This document shows, piece after piece, positions 18,139-26,553 of a DNA stretch of 64,000 nt. Below the pieces are notes generated by a model. It was not told the DNA's origin and searched no databases. It saw only the letters and a program-made list of their open reading frames with translations. This stretch comes from VRUE01 sp963697805 (lineage in GTDB: Bacteria > Actinomycetota > Thermoleophilia > Solirubrobacterales > 70-9): positions 273,400 through 337,399 of the forward strand of contig CAVOPB010000005.1 in the NCBI GenBank assembly GCA_963697805.1. The letters are read 5' to 3'. The stretch's first letter is position 1. Each line of letters starts with the position of its first letter. The translations under genes and the position numbers were made by a program.

Positions 18139-18192
18139 CGACCTGAGTCTAGGCGCGCCGATCACCCCGTCGGCTCCATAGAGTGCACGCCG

Positions 18193-19057
18193 ATGCTGAT
18201 CGGAGCGCATGTCTCGACTGCCGGGGGTCTGTCCAACGCGATCGAGCGCGGGACCGAGCTCAGCTGCGAATCGATCCAGATCTTCAACCAGAGCCCGCGG
18301 ATGTGGCGGCCGACCCGCTACGGGGACGAGGACTTCGCCGCCTTCCGTGAGGCAATGGACGCCTCGCCGGTCGACGCGGTGGTGATCCACGCGGTCTACC
18401 TGATCAACTGCGCGACGAAAGACAGGGAGCTGCGCAAGAAGTCGCTGGCGTCGCTGACCCACGCGCTGCGGATCGGGGACGCGATCGGCGCCAACGGCGT
18501 CGTCCTCCACCCCGGCGCCCAGAAAGGCGAGCCGCTCGGAGCCTCGATGAAGCGTGCCGCGAAGGTGATCGCCGCCGCCCTCGACGACAGCGAGAGCTGC
18601 CCGCTGCTGCTCGAGCAGACCGCGGGCCACAAGGGCCTGCTCGGCCGCGACTTCGACCAGACCGCGGAGCTGATCGAGCTCGCCGGGGGCGGCGCGAGGC
18701 TCGGTCTCTGCCTCGACTCCTGCCACCTCTTCGTCCAGGGCTACGACGTCACCGACCCCGAAGCATCTCGGCGAGATCGTCGATGAAGCCGACGCCAAGG
18801 TCGGCCTCGAGCGGCTGCGTTGCCTCCACGTCAACGACGCCGCCGCCCCGCTCGGCTCCTGCCGCGACCGCCACGCCAACATCGGCAAGGGCGAGATGGG
18901 CAAACGCGGCCTGGCAGCGTTCCTCTCGGAGCCGCGGTTCGAGGGGCTGCCGGCGACGCTGGAGACGCCGGGGCCGAGGAAGAAAGGTCCAGATCGCAAA
19001 GAAGTGCAGGCCGCGAAGAGGCTGCGCAAGTCCGGACTGAAGGCCCGCGCTACCTGA
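18193..19057 (+). pseudogene. nfo: Endonuclease IV (deoxyribonuclease IV), frameshifted
   Basis: AP endonuclease of base-excision repair. The first frame (18193-18786) gives MLIGAHVSTAGGLSNAIERG, HAVYLINCATKD, LHPGAQKGEP, LLEQTAGHKG and LCLDSCHLFVQGYD. At about 18760-18770 the coding signal moves to frame 2 and continues HLGEIVDEADAKVG, LRCLHVNDA, PLGSCRDRHANIGKGEMG up to the TGA at 19055-19057. Most zinc-ligand motifs survive on the two sides of the break. Either a real inactivation or a local sequence error; the intact second half favours a recent or artificial event. Confidence 0.85.
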
Positions 19058-20336
19058 TCTGCATGCCGGAGATCGCGCGCGAGATGACCAGGCGCTGGAT
19101 CTCGGAGGTTCCCTCGAAGATCGTGTAGATCTTGGCGTCGCGGTGCATCCGCTCGACCGGGAACTCGCGGGTGTAGCCATTGCCGCCGAGGATCTGGATC
19201 GCCCGCTCGGTCACCCAGACGGCGACCTCTCCGGCCTTCAGCTTCGCCATCGAGCCCTCGGCGTTCTCGAAGGTCTGGCCGGATCTCCCCATCCAGGCGC
19301 CGCGCCAGACCAGCAGCCGAGCGGCGTCGATCTCGAGCTTCATGTCGGCGAGCGCGAAGGCGATCGCCTGGTTCTCGATGATCGGCCGGCCGAACTGCTC
19401 GCGCTCCTTGGCGTACCCGAGCGAGTACTCGTAGGCCGCACGGGCGATACCGACCGCCTGGGCGCCGACCGTGGGGCGGCTCGCCTCGAAGGTCTGCATC
19501 GCGGCCTGAGATTTCGACTTCTTGCCCTCGCGGACCCGCGCGAGCCGCTCGTCGAGCTTCTCCTTCCCGCCCATCAGGCAGGACCCCGGCACCCGGCAGT
19601 CGTCGAGGTGGACGGCTGCGGTGTGCGAGGCGCGAAGGCCATGCTTCTTGACCTTCGCGCCCTGCTCGCACCCCTCAGTCCCCGGTGGGACCACGAATGC
19701 GGCGTGGCCGCGAGATCCCAGCTCGCGGTCCACGCTCGCAATGACGACGTGAACGTCGGCGATTCCCCCATTGGTCGCCCACGCCTTCTGGCCGTTCAGG
19801 ACCCACTCGTCCTTGGCCTCGTCGTACTTCGCGGTGGTGCGGATCGCTGAAACGTCGGAGCCCGCATCCGGCTCCGATGAGCAGAAGGCAGCCACCTTCG
19901 GCTCGTCCGCGGTGCCGAAGCACTGCGGGATCCACTCACCCAACTGCTCCGGGGTTCCCTGCCCGAAGATCGCGGCGACAGCCAGCGAGGTTCCGAAGAT
20001 GCTCATGCCGATGCCGGCGTCGCCCCAGAACAACTCCTCATTGACGATCGGGAGCGTCAGCCCCGTCTCGTCGGCCCAGAACTGGGCCAGGCCTTCGAAC
20101 CCGTAGAGGCCGATCTTGGCGGCCTCCTGGATCACCGGCCACGGTGTCTCCTCGCGCTCGTCCCATTCCGATGCGGCAGGTCGGACGACGTTCTCCGCGA
20201 AGCCGTGCACCCACTCGCGGATGTCCTTCTGGTCCTGATTCAGCTCGAGCGTGAACTGAGGGCCCTCGGCGCCGCCGCCCCCCGCCGCTTCCGCGGCGAG
20301 GTCCTCCGCCTCCACCACAGCCGCCGGCTCACTCAT
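19050..20336 (-). CDS. Acyl-CoA dehydrogenase
   Basis: FAD enzyme catalysing alpha-beta dehydrogenation of acyl-CoA. 428 residues with an Ala/Glu-rich N-terminal extension of about 25 residues. Family motifs: AFCSSEPDAGSDVSAIRT, LNGQKAWATNGG, REQFGRPIIENQAIAF, ILGGNGYTREFPVERMHRDA and IFEGTSEIQRLVI, which carries the catalytic-Glu region. Overlaps the nfo 3' end by 8 bp convergently. Chain-length preference cannot be read. Confidence 0.94.
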   Translation of the reverse strand: MSEPAAVVEAEDLAAEAAGGGGAEGPQFTLELNQDQKDIREWVHGFAENVVRPAASEWDEREETPWPVIQEAAKIGLYGFEGLAQFWADETGLTLPIVNEELFWGDAGIGMSIFGTSLAVAAIFGQGTPEQLGEWIPQCFGTADEPKVAAFCSSEPDAGSDVSAIRTTAKYDEAKDEWVLNGQKAWATNGGIADVHVVIASVDRELGSRGHAAFVVPPGTEGCEQGAKVKKHGLRASHTAAVHLDDCRVPGSCLMGGKEKLDERLARVREGKKSKSQAAMQTFEASRPTVGAQAVGIARAAYEYSLGYAKEREQFGRPIIENQAIAFALADMKLEIDAARLLVWRGAWMGRSGQTFENAEGSMAKLKAGEVAVWVTERAIQILGGNGYTREFPVERMHRDAKIYTIFEGTSEIQRLVISRAISGMQIR

Positions 20337-20409
20337 CTGAAATTTCGCGCTCCGCCCTCATGGATCGCGGGATGGTACACGGAATCGTGTCTATGTCGAA
20401 ACGGGGCGC

Positions 20410-20784
20410 TCAGACGTCGCGCAGGTCGAAGGCCCGCAGGCCCTCCTGCCCCTCGTCGGAGCAGTCGAAGAAGCGGCGGTTGACGCAGTCGTAGCTCGAG
20501 CCCCGGCCCTCGTAGGCCCGCTCGATCGAGAACTGGCAGTGCGGCAGAGCGTCGCCGGTCATCTTCACTCCGCCGAATCCGCCCGGCTGCTGCACCGCAT
20601 CGAGCTCGACCTTGGCCCCGAAGACCTCCTGCATGCAGCCCACGTACTGGGTGCCGGTCAGGGCGTCGACGAAGCTGTAGAGATAGCGGCACCCGAGCTC
20701 GACGCAGCCCCGCGGCTCGATCATCTTGTCGCAGAAGGCACGGCACTGGCGACACTCACCAGTCTTCTCGCGGGTAACCGGCAT
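20410..20784 (-). CDS. Cysteine-rich conserved-looking hypothetical protein
   Basis: 124 residues with eight to nine cysteines: CRQCRAFC near residues 11-18, CVELGC near 27-32, then C50, C83, C100 and C108 regions (VGCMQEVF, PHCQFSI, YDCVNRRFFDC). The N-terminal CxxCxxxC could bind zinc or an Fe-S cluster. No TM or signal peptide. It lies just downstream of dnaE on the same strand. I do not recognise a characterised family. Confidence 0.7.
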   Translation of the reverse strand: MPVTREKTGECRQCRAFCDKMIEPRGCVELGCRYLYSFVDALTGTQYVGCMQEVFGAKVELDAVQQPGGFGGVKMTGDALPHCQFSIERAYEGRGSSYDCVNRRFFDCSDEGQEGLRAFDLRDV

Positions 20785-20809
20785 GAGAGAAGTCTAGGGA
20801 CGGTGCGGC

Positions 20810-23800
20810 TCAGGCAGCCAACGCATTGGGGCCGAGGACATGGTCGAGCTCGGCCCGCAGGCCATTCGAGGGCCGGACCCGGTAGCCGTTCCCGAGCCGC
20901 AGCTCTTTCGGCCCGCCCTCGGCGCCGCTGATCGCGAGCAGGACGTCGGCATCTCCCTTGTGGTGGACGAGCACTTCCTTGAGCTCGTCGACGATGCCGG
21001 GACGGCCGTGCAGCGTCGCCGCGTCGATCGTCAGCTTCAGTGGGCCGGCCGGGGTCCCGGCGGCGGCGATCTCCGCGTGGTCGGGCTCGAACCGCTCCGC
21101 CTCCTGAACGACGAGCTTGGTCTCGCCGCGGTCTTTGTGGTCGATCCGGCCGCGGACCAGAACCACGGCGTCGGGCTCGATCACCGCGGCGCTCTCGGAC
21201 TGGTCGACCTTGAAGACGAGCATCTCGATCTGGCCCTCGACGTCGTCGAGGGTCGCGAACATCATCTGGGTCCCGCTCTTGGTCCGGATCTTTTTCGCCT
21301 CGGTGACGATGCCGCCGACGGTGACCCAGGAGCCGTCCGCCCTGCGCGCGAGGTCGGCGATCGGGCAGTCGACCCGGGCCCGGAGCGCCTCGCGGACCTC
21401 GGAGAGCGGATGTGAGGAGAGGTAGGTGCCGAGTGTCTCCTTCTCGAGCGCGAGCAGCGCCGCGCGGTCGAACTCGACCGCCGAGATCGGCGGCCGGTGC
21501 TGGTGGGCGCCGGCCTTGACCCCGTCGTCGGCCGCGGGCTCGGCGAAGTCGAAGATCGAGCCCTGGCCAAGCTGTGCGTCCTCCTGCGCCTTCTGGCCGG
21601 CCGACTGAGCGGCGGGCAGAGCCTCGAGCATCCCCCGGCGGGTCGCGCCGGTCGAGTCGAGGGCCCCGCACTTGATCAGGCACTCGATCGCGCGTTTGTT
21701 GACGGCGCGCGCGTCGACCCGCTCGCAGAAGTCCCAGATCGAGGCGATCGGCGTCTCCTCGCGGGCGCGGATGATCGCCTCGACCGCCGAGTGGCCGACG
21801 TTCTTGACCGCGTCCAGCCCGAACCGGATCGCGTTCTCGCTGACGACGAAGCTGTGGTCGGAGGAGTTGACATCCGGCGGCAGGACGTCGATCCCCATCT
21901 CCTCGCAGCGGTTGACGAAGAAGGGCACCTTGTCTTTGGTGTTCATCACCGAGGAGATCACCGCCGCCATGTACTCGGCCGGGTAGTTGGCCTTGAGGTA
22001 GGCGGTGCGGTAGGAGATCAGCCCGTAGCAGGCGGCATGGGACTTGTTGAACGAGTAGTCGGCGGCCGCTTCGTTGAGCTTCCAGAGGTCCTTGGCGACG
22101 CCGGCCGAGGTTCCGGATTCCTCGAGGCCCTGCATGAACTGGTCCTTCATCGTCGCCATCAGGTCGCGCTTCTTCTTGCCGATCGCCTTGCGGAGATCGT
22201 CCGCCTGGGCGCCCGAGAAGCCGGCCATCGAGCGGGCGATCTCCATCAGCTGCTCCTGGTAGATGACGCAGCCGTGCGTCTCCTCGGTGATTGCCCGCAG
22301 GCGCGGATCGGGATAGCGGACCGAGGAGGGATCCTGCTTGCCCTTCGCGTAGGCGGGGATGTAGGCCATCGCGCCGGGTCGGTAGAGGGCGCCGAGGGCA
22401 ACGAGGTCGGCGAACTCGGTCGGCTTGACCTTGCGCAACGCCTCGCGCATCCCGTCGGACTCGAACTGGAAGACGCCGGTCGAGTCGCCCCCGGCCAGCA
22501 TCTCGTAGGTCCTGGAATCGTCGACCGGGATCCCTTCGATGTCGATCCGCTCGCCGCGCGAGCGCTCGATGATGTCGATCGCGTCCTCGATCACGTCGAG
22601 GTTGCGGAGGCCGAGGAAGTCCATCTTCAGCAGCCCCATCTCCTCGATCGGGCCCATCGAGTACTGGGTCACGATCTTGTATTGGCGCTCGGTCTTGCCG
22701 CCGCCGGCCCCAGCGCCGCCACCGGGCGCGCTGCGGTCCTCGGCGAGCTGCAGCGGGACGATCTCCTGCAGCGGCCGGTCGGCGATCACCACCGCCGCCG
22801 CGTGGATCGAGTTGTTGCGGATGATCCCCTCGAGCCCCTGGGCGACGTCGACGATCTTCTTCGCGTCGGGCTCGGCGTCGTAGACCTGCTTCAGGTCCTG
22901 GCCGGACTTGAGGCATTCGGCAAAGGACGGGCTGCGGCCCATGATCGGCTCGGGAATCAGCTTCGCGAGGCGGTCCCCGGTCGCGTAGTCATAGCCGAGG
23001 ACACGGGCGGCGTCGCGGGTCGCGGCGCGCGGCGCCATCTTGCCGAAGGTGATGATCTGGGCGACCGATTCGCGACCGTATTTCTCGCCGACGTAGCGGA
23101 TCATCCGCTCGCGCCCGCGGACCGAGAAGTCGATGTCGATGTCGGGCATCGATTTCCGGCCGGGGTTGAGAAAGCGCTCAAACAGCAGCTCGTTGGCGAG
23201 CGGGTCGAGGTCGGTGATGTTGAGAACGTAGGAGACGATCGAGCCGGCGGCGGACCCGCGCCCGGGCCCGACCGCGATTCCGCTCTCCTTCGCGTAGCGG
23301 ACGAAGTCCCAGACGATCAGGAAATAGGAGGAGAAGCCCATCTCCTCGATCACCCCGAGCTCGAACTCGAGCCGCTCGATCGCCTCGGCCGGGACCGGGT
23401 CGCCGTAGCGCTCGCGCAGCCCCTCGCCGGCCAGCCTGCGCAGCATCTGCTCGGGCTCGGATCCGTCCGGCGTCGGGTAGCGCGGCAGCAGCAGCTTCCC
23501 GAGCTCGATGTCGACCCGGCAGCGCTCGGCGATTTCGACCGTGCTGGCGATCGCCTCCGGCCACTCGCCGAAGGACTCGTGCATCTCCTCGTTGCTCTTG
23601 AGGAAGAACTCGTTGGTGTCGAAGCTCATCTTCGGCGCCTCGAGCGTCGATTTGGTCTGCACGCAGAGGAGCGCCGCATGGTTGTCGAAGTCCTCGCGGC
23701 GCAGGTAGTGGACGTCGGCGGTGCCGACCAGCGGTCGGCCGACCTCGCGGGCGATCTCGACGATGCCGCGGTTTGCCCTCTCCTGCTCGTCGATCCCGTT

Positions 23801-24337
23801 CTTCTGGACCTCGAAGTAGACCTGCTCGGGGCCGAAGGCCTGGATCAGGTCGTCGACGTGGGCGCGGGCGTCGTCGCGCCGCTCCTCGACCAGGCGGCGG
23901 CAGAAGCGCGACTGCAGGCACCCGGTGAGGACGATCACTCCCTCGGAGTGCCTGGCGAGCAGCTCCATGTCGACGTTGGCTTTGCCGCGCGAGAACCCCT
24001 CGAGGAAGCCGGCCGAGGTCAGCTGGACCAGGTTGGCGAAGCCGGCGTCGCTCTCCGCCAGCAGCGTCAGGTGGTTGCGCTCGTAGCGGACCTGGTCCCT
24101 GACCGCCTTGCGGTCCTCGACGAAGTAGGCCTCGAGGCCGACGATCGGCTTGATCCCATGCTTGTTGCAGGCCTTGTAGAGGTCGACCGCTCCGTTCATC
24201 ACCCCGTGGTCGGTGAGCCCAAGGGCCGGCTGCCCGAGCTCCGCGGCCCGCTCCGCCATCGCGTCGATCTTGCAGGCTCCGTCGAGCAGCGAGTACTCGC
24301 TGTGGGCGTGGAGATGGACGGCCGAGGGGTTGCTCAC
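20810..24337 (-). CDS. dnaE: DNA polymerase III alpha subunit
   Basis: Replicative polymerase catalytic subunit, 1175 residues. The N-terminal PHP domain is evident (HLHAHSEYSLLDGACKI, GLTDHGVMNGAVDLYKAC). The polymerase catalytic triad region reads PDIDIDFSVRGRERMI, preceded by GPGRGSAAGSIVSYVL. The C-terminal part contains the helix-hairpin-helix region and an OB fold (VTVGGIVTEAKKIRTK). The start overlaps a copy of the dispersed repeat region immediately upstream. DnaE1-type, not the error-prone ImuB-linked DnaE2, judged by length and lack of imuA/imuB neighbours. Confidence 0.96.
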   Translation of the reverse strand: MSNPSAVHLHAHSEYSLLDGACKIDAMAERAAELGQPALGLTDHGVMNGAVDLYKACNKHGIKPIVGLEAYFVEDRKAVRDQVRYERNHLTLLAESDAGFANLVQLTSAGFLEGFSRGKANVDMELLARHSEGVIVLTGCLQSRFCRRLVEERRDDARAHVDDLIQAFGPEQVYFEVQKNGIDEQERANRGIVEIAREVGRPLVGTADVHYLRREDFDNHAALLCVQTKSTLEAPKMSFDTNEFFLKSNEEMHESFGEWPEAIASTVEIAERCRVDIELGKLLLPRYPTPDGSEPEQMLRRLAGEGLRERYGDPVPAEAIERLEFELGVIEEMGFSSYFLIVWDFVRYAKESGIAVGPGRGSAAGSIVSYVLNITDLDPLANELLFERFLNPGRKSMPDIDIDFSVRGRERMIRYVGEKYGRESVAQIITFGKMAPRAATRDAARVLGYDYATGDRLAKLIPEPIMGRSPSFAECLKSGQDLKQVYDAEPDAKKIVDVAQGLEGIIRNNSIHAAAVVIADRPLQEIVPLQLAEDRSAPGGGAGAGGGKTERQYKIVTQYSMGPIEEMGLLKMDFLGLRNLDVIEDAIDIIERSRGERIDIEGIPVDDSRTYEMLAGGDSTGVFQFESDGMREALRKVKPTEFADLVALGALYRPGAMAYIPAYAKGKQDPSSVRYPDPRLRAITEETHGCVIYQEQLMEIARSMAGFSGAQADDLRKAIGKKKRDLMATMKDQFMQGLEESGTSAGVAKDLWKLNEAAADYSFNKSHAACYGLISYRTAYLKANYPAEYMAAVISSVMNTKDKVPFFVNRCEEMGIDVLPPDVNSSDHSFVVSENAIRFGLDAVKNVGHSAVEAIIRAREETPIASIWDFCERVDARAVNKRAIECLIKCGALDSTGATRRGMLEALPAAQSAGQKAQEDAQLGQGSIFDFAEPAADDGVKAGAHQHRPPISAVEFDRAALLALEKETLGTYLSSHPLSEVREALRARVDCPIADLARRADGSWVTVGGIVTEAKKIRTKSGTQMMFATLDDVEGQIEMLVFKVDQSESAAVIEPDAVVLVRGRIDHKDRGETKLVVQEAERFEPDHAEIAAAGTPAGPLKLTIDAATLHGRPGIVDELKEVLVHHKGDADVLLAISGAEGGPKELRLGNGYRVRPSNGLRAELDHVLGPNALAA

Positions 24338-24351
24338 GGGGATAGCAACGG

Positions 24352-24412
24352 TTCGCGCTTCGCTCGCTGCGCGAGGAACCAGATTTCGCTCATTTGGCTC
24401 TCTCCGCGCTCA
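24352..24412 (-). repeat. Dispersed intergenic repeat, copy a
   Basis: About 61 nt just upstream of dnaE. On the minus strand it runs GAGCGCGGAGAGAGC, then core GCGAAATCTGGTTCCTCGCG, then CAGCGAGCGAAGCGCGAA. Same orientation relative to the following gene as copies b to d. Confidence 0.75.
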
Positions 24413-24497
24413 TGGGCCGATCATGCCAATCGAGGCAGATGCCAAGGTCACGAAAGGCGCGCGGACCGAGCGGACTTCCCCCAGTTTGGGAGACCGA

Positions 24498-25289
24498 TCA
24501 GGCGGTGATGATGAGGTAGGAGTTGAACAGGCAGCGGGCTCCGCCGCCGCCGTAGTTGTTCGAGTCGCTGGCGACTTCGGCGCCCTTGACGAACCCGGTC
24601 ACTCCGACCTGGATGTTGGTCGTGCCGAGGATCAGGGTCGCGGCCGCCGCCAGGGCCTGGCCCGCGGTCGGGATCGCCACGCCCGACTGGCCGATGATCC
24701 GTTTGTTCTCCGGCGTGTTGGGGTTGAGGTAGCCGTTCGGGTTCCCGCCCGGGAAGTCGTAGGCGCCGCCGCCGAGCATCAGGGCACCGGCGGCGCTGGT
24801 GGCCGCATAGACCCGCGCCTGCAGCCCTCCGCCAGTGAAACATTTCCCGTAGACCGTGAACGGCCCGCGCTGGATCAGCGTGTAGGCGGGAGCGGCGCTT
24901 TCGAGCGAGCTCGTCGCATCGACCCGGACGGTGCCGCCGGGCTGCAGGGCATTGAGCTTGCCCTGCACGCCGGAGGACAGGTTGCCTTCGGCGACCGCTC
25001 CGGAGGCGAGCTTGCCGGTGGTGACCGCGCCGGCGAGGAGCTTGTTGGTGCCGACCGAGGAGTTGGCGAGGCGGGAGTCATCGACCGTGCCCGGTGCGAT
25101 CTTCACCCGCTTGACCGCGTTCTTGGCGATGTCGGCGGTCTTGACGGCGTTGGGCGCGAGGTTTCGCGACTTGACGACGTTCTTGCCGAGCTGCGAGGCG
25201 GCGAACGCCGAGGCGCCGCCGAGGGCGAGGATGACGGCGACCGTCGCCATCACGTTGGCGTAGCTGAGGTGGGGACGAAGCCGGCGCAA
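24498..25289 (-). CDS. Exported KNAV-repeat surface protein
   Basis: About 263 residues from a TTG at 25289 (LRRLRPHLSYANVMATVAV); the longer frame upstream would overlap the cell-wall gene. Signal/TM segment YANVMATVAVILALGGASAF, then SxLGKNVVKSRNLAPNAVKT-like pentapeptide-style repeats to about 115, then a beta-rich C-terminal domain with two cysteines (YGKCFTGGG, ARCLFNSY). Distant relative of the pair at 11-12.3 kb. Function unknown. Confidence 0.75.
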   Translation of the reverse strand: MRRLRPHLSYANVMATVAVILALGGASAFAASQLGKNVVKSRNLAPNAVKTADIAKNAVKRVKIAPGTVDDSRLANSSVGTNKLLAGAVTTGKLASGAVAEGNLSSGVQGKLNALQPGGTVRVDATSSLESAAPAYTLIQRGPFTVYGKCFTGGGLQARVYAATSAAGALMLGGGAYDFPGGNPNGYLNPNTPENKRIIGQSGVAIPTAGQALAAAATLILGTTNIQVGVTGFVKGAEVASDSNNYGGGGARCLFNSYLIITA

Positions 25290-25332
25290 ACCGCCAGCAA
25301 CGTAACGGCGGCCTCGGACCCGACCCCCGGGT

Positions 25333-26349
25333 TCAGCCGGCGCAGACCCAGGCGCTGCCGCCGGAGTCGGCCCAGATTTCGGCGGCGATCCGATCCTGTT
25401 CTTCCTTCGGGGCGTCCTGAGGGGCCCCCTGGCCGCCGTAGAGCGCCCAGGTCGAGGGAAGGATCTGGTACGCGCCACCGGCGCCGCCGGAGGCGTTGAC
25501 CGCCCCGTAATTGCCGCCGGACTCGCACATCACAATGTAGGTCGGGATCGAGTAGGGACCCCCGAGCCAGCGGCCGACGGTTTCTTCGGCTTCGGCCCGG
25601 CTGGCGGCTTCGGCGGCCTCGATCTCGTTCACCCACTGGCCGATGCTCGTCCTCAGCTCCGCCAACGAGGACTCGCGGGCCGCGTTCAGCGACGCGAGCC
25701 GCGACGACGCCGCCGCGGCCTGGCTGCGGACCGAGGCGACTTCGTCCCGGGCGGCGGCGAGCCGTTCGTTGTAGGCGACGACCCGCGCCTTCAGCGCCGC
25801 GACCCGTTCCAGGCCCTGCTTGACGGCGTCGCGGACTTCCTCGACCCGTTCGGCCAGCTCGGTGTCGGAGGTCTGAATCCGGTCGAGGTACTCGGTGCGA
25901 GCCGCGAGTTCGTCGAAGTCCGAGGAGGCGAGGATCACGCTGGCGGTGTCGGGCGATCCGCTCATGTAGATGTCGACCAGGCGCTGCGCGAGGGCCCGCC
26001 GGGCCCGCCTCAGACGCCGGCGTTCGGCCTCCAGGTGCTGCCGGGTCCGGGCGACCTTCGCCGCCAGCCGGGCGGCACGTTCCTGCCCGGTCGCCAGCAG
26101 CGCGCTCAGCTTCGCCTCGCGGGCCGCGGCCGCATCGGCTCGCTGCTTGGCGACGGAGAGCTGTTCCTGGGTCGCGCGGATCTCCCCCGCGAGTTCCCCC
26201 GCCTCGGTCTGGGCCTGCGCGACGCGGTCACGAAGCGCGCCGAGGCCGGCCGCATGCGCCGTGGCGGCGGCGAGCATGGCCAATAGAAGCAGAGCAATTG
26301 CAGGGATTCGCCGCACGCGACCGGCGAGGGTAACGGAGACTGTGAGCAA
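25333..26349 (-). CDS. Coiled-coil cell-wall protein with lysozyme-like (Rpf/transglycosylase) C-terminus
   Basis: 338 residues. Signal peptide (RIPAIALLLLAMLAAATAHA), then a long coiled coil of PcsB/RipC type (about 40-240, e.g. LRDRVAQAQTEAGELAGEIR). The C-terminal domain reads YIVMCESGGNYGAVNASGG, then AYQILPSTWALYGG. The glutamate in CESGGNY matches the catalytic Glu of resuscitation-promoting factor/lytic transglycosylase folds. Exported peptidoglycan hydrolase, possibly in division or growth; the coiled coil could link it to FtsEX, which is not in this window. Confidence 0.87.
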   Translation of the reverse strand: MLTVSVTLAGRVRRIPAIALLLLAMLAAATAHAAGLGALRDRVAQAQTEAGELAGEIRATQEQLSVAKQRADAAAAREAKLSALLATGQERAARLAAKVARTRQHLEAERRRLRRARRALAQRLVDIYMSGSPDTASVILASSDFDELAARTEYLDRIQTSDTELAERVEEVRDAVKQGLERVAALKARVVAYNERLAAARDEVASVRSQAAAASSRLASLNAARESSLAELRTSIGQWVNEIEAAEAASRAEAEETVGRWLGGPYSIPTYIVMCESGGNYGAVNASGGAGGAYQILPSTWALYGGQGAPQDAPKEEQDRIAAEIWADSGGSAWVCAG

Positions 26350-26394
26350 ACCCTCACAGGTCGACCATAAGCCGCAACGGATCTTGCGGGTCGG

Positions 26395-26550
26395 TCAGCC
26401 CTCGGGGACGTCTCTGGATGCGAGGTAGGCGGCCGCGGCACCGATCACGAGCGTGGCGACGCCGGCACCGATTCGGATCTGACGCGAGTAGTTGGCACGC
26501 AGGTAGAAAATGCCGGTTTTGACGACCAGACGGCCGATCAGCGCATACAT
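26395..26550 (-). CDS. 51-residue single-pass membrane protein
   Basis: Complete short frame from ATG (26550) to TGA (26395): MYALIGRLVVKTGIFYLRAN, then a basic YSRQIRIG, then a TM helix GAGVATLVIGAAAAYLAS and a short acidic end. It starts only 3 bp after the argG stop on the same strand, so it is likely translated from the arg transcript. Positive-inside pattern suggests the N-terminus is cytoplasmic. No known function. Confidence 0.7.
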   Translation of the reverse strand: MYALIGRLVVKTGIFYLRANYSRQIRIGAGVATLVIGAAAAYLASRDVPEG

Positions 26551-26553
26551 CAA

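Noticed and set aside
17815..19671. 618-codon minus-strand frame spanning the nfo region
   Set aside because: Only the last 107 codons look like protein. The rest is antisense to nfo and out of frame with the acyl-CoA dehydrogenase.
21497..24508. Very long open frame antisense to dnaE (about 1000 codons), and similar ones opposite pheT, thrS and pcrA
   Set aside because: High GC removes stops from antisense frames. Composition is runs of R/D/G/L/V without domain motifs, while the opposite strand has clear conserved enzymes.
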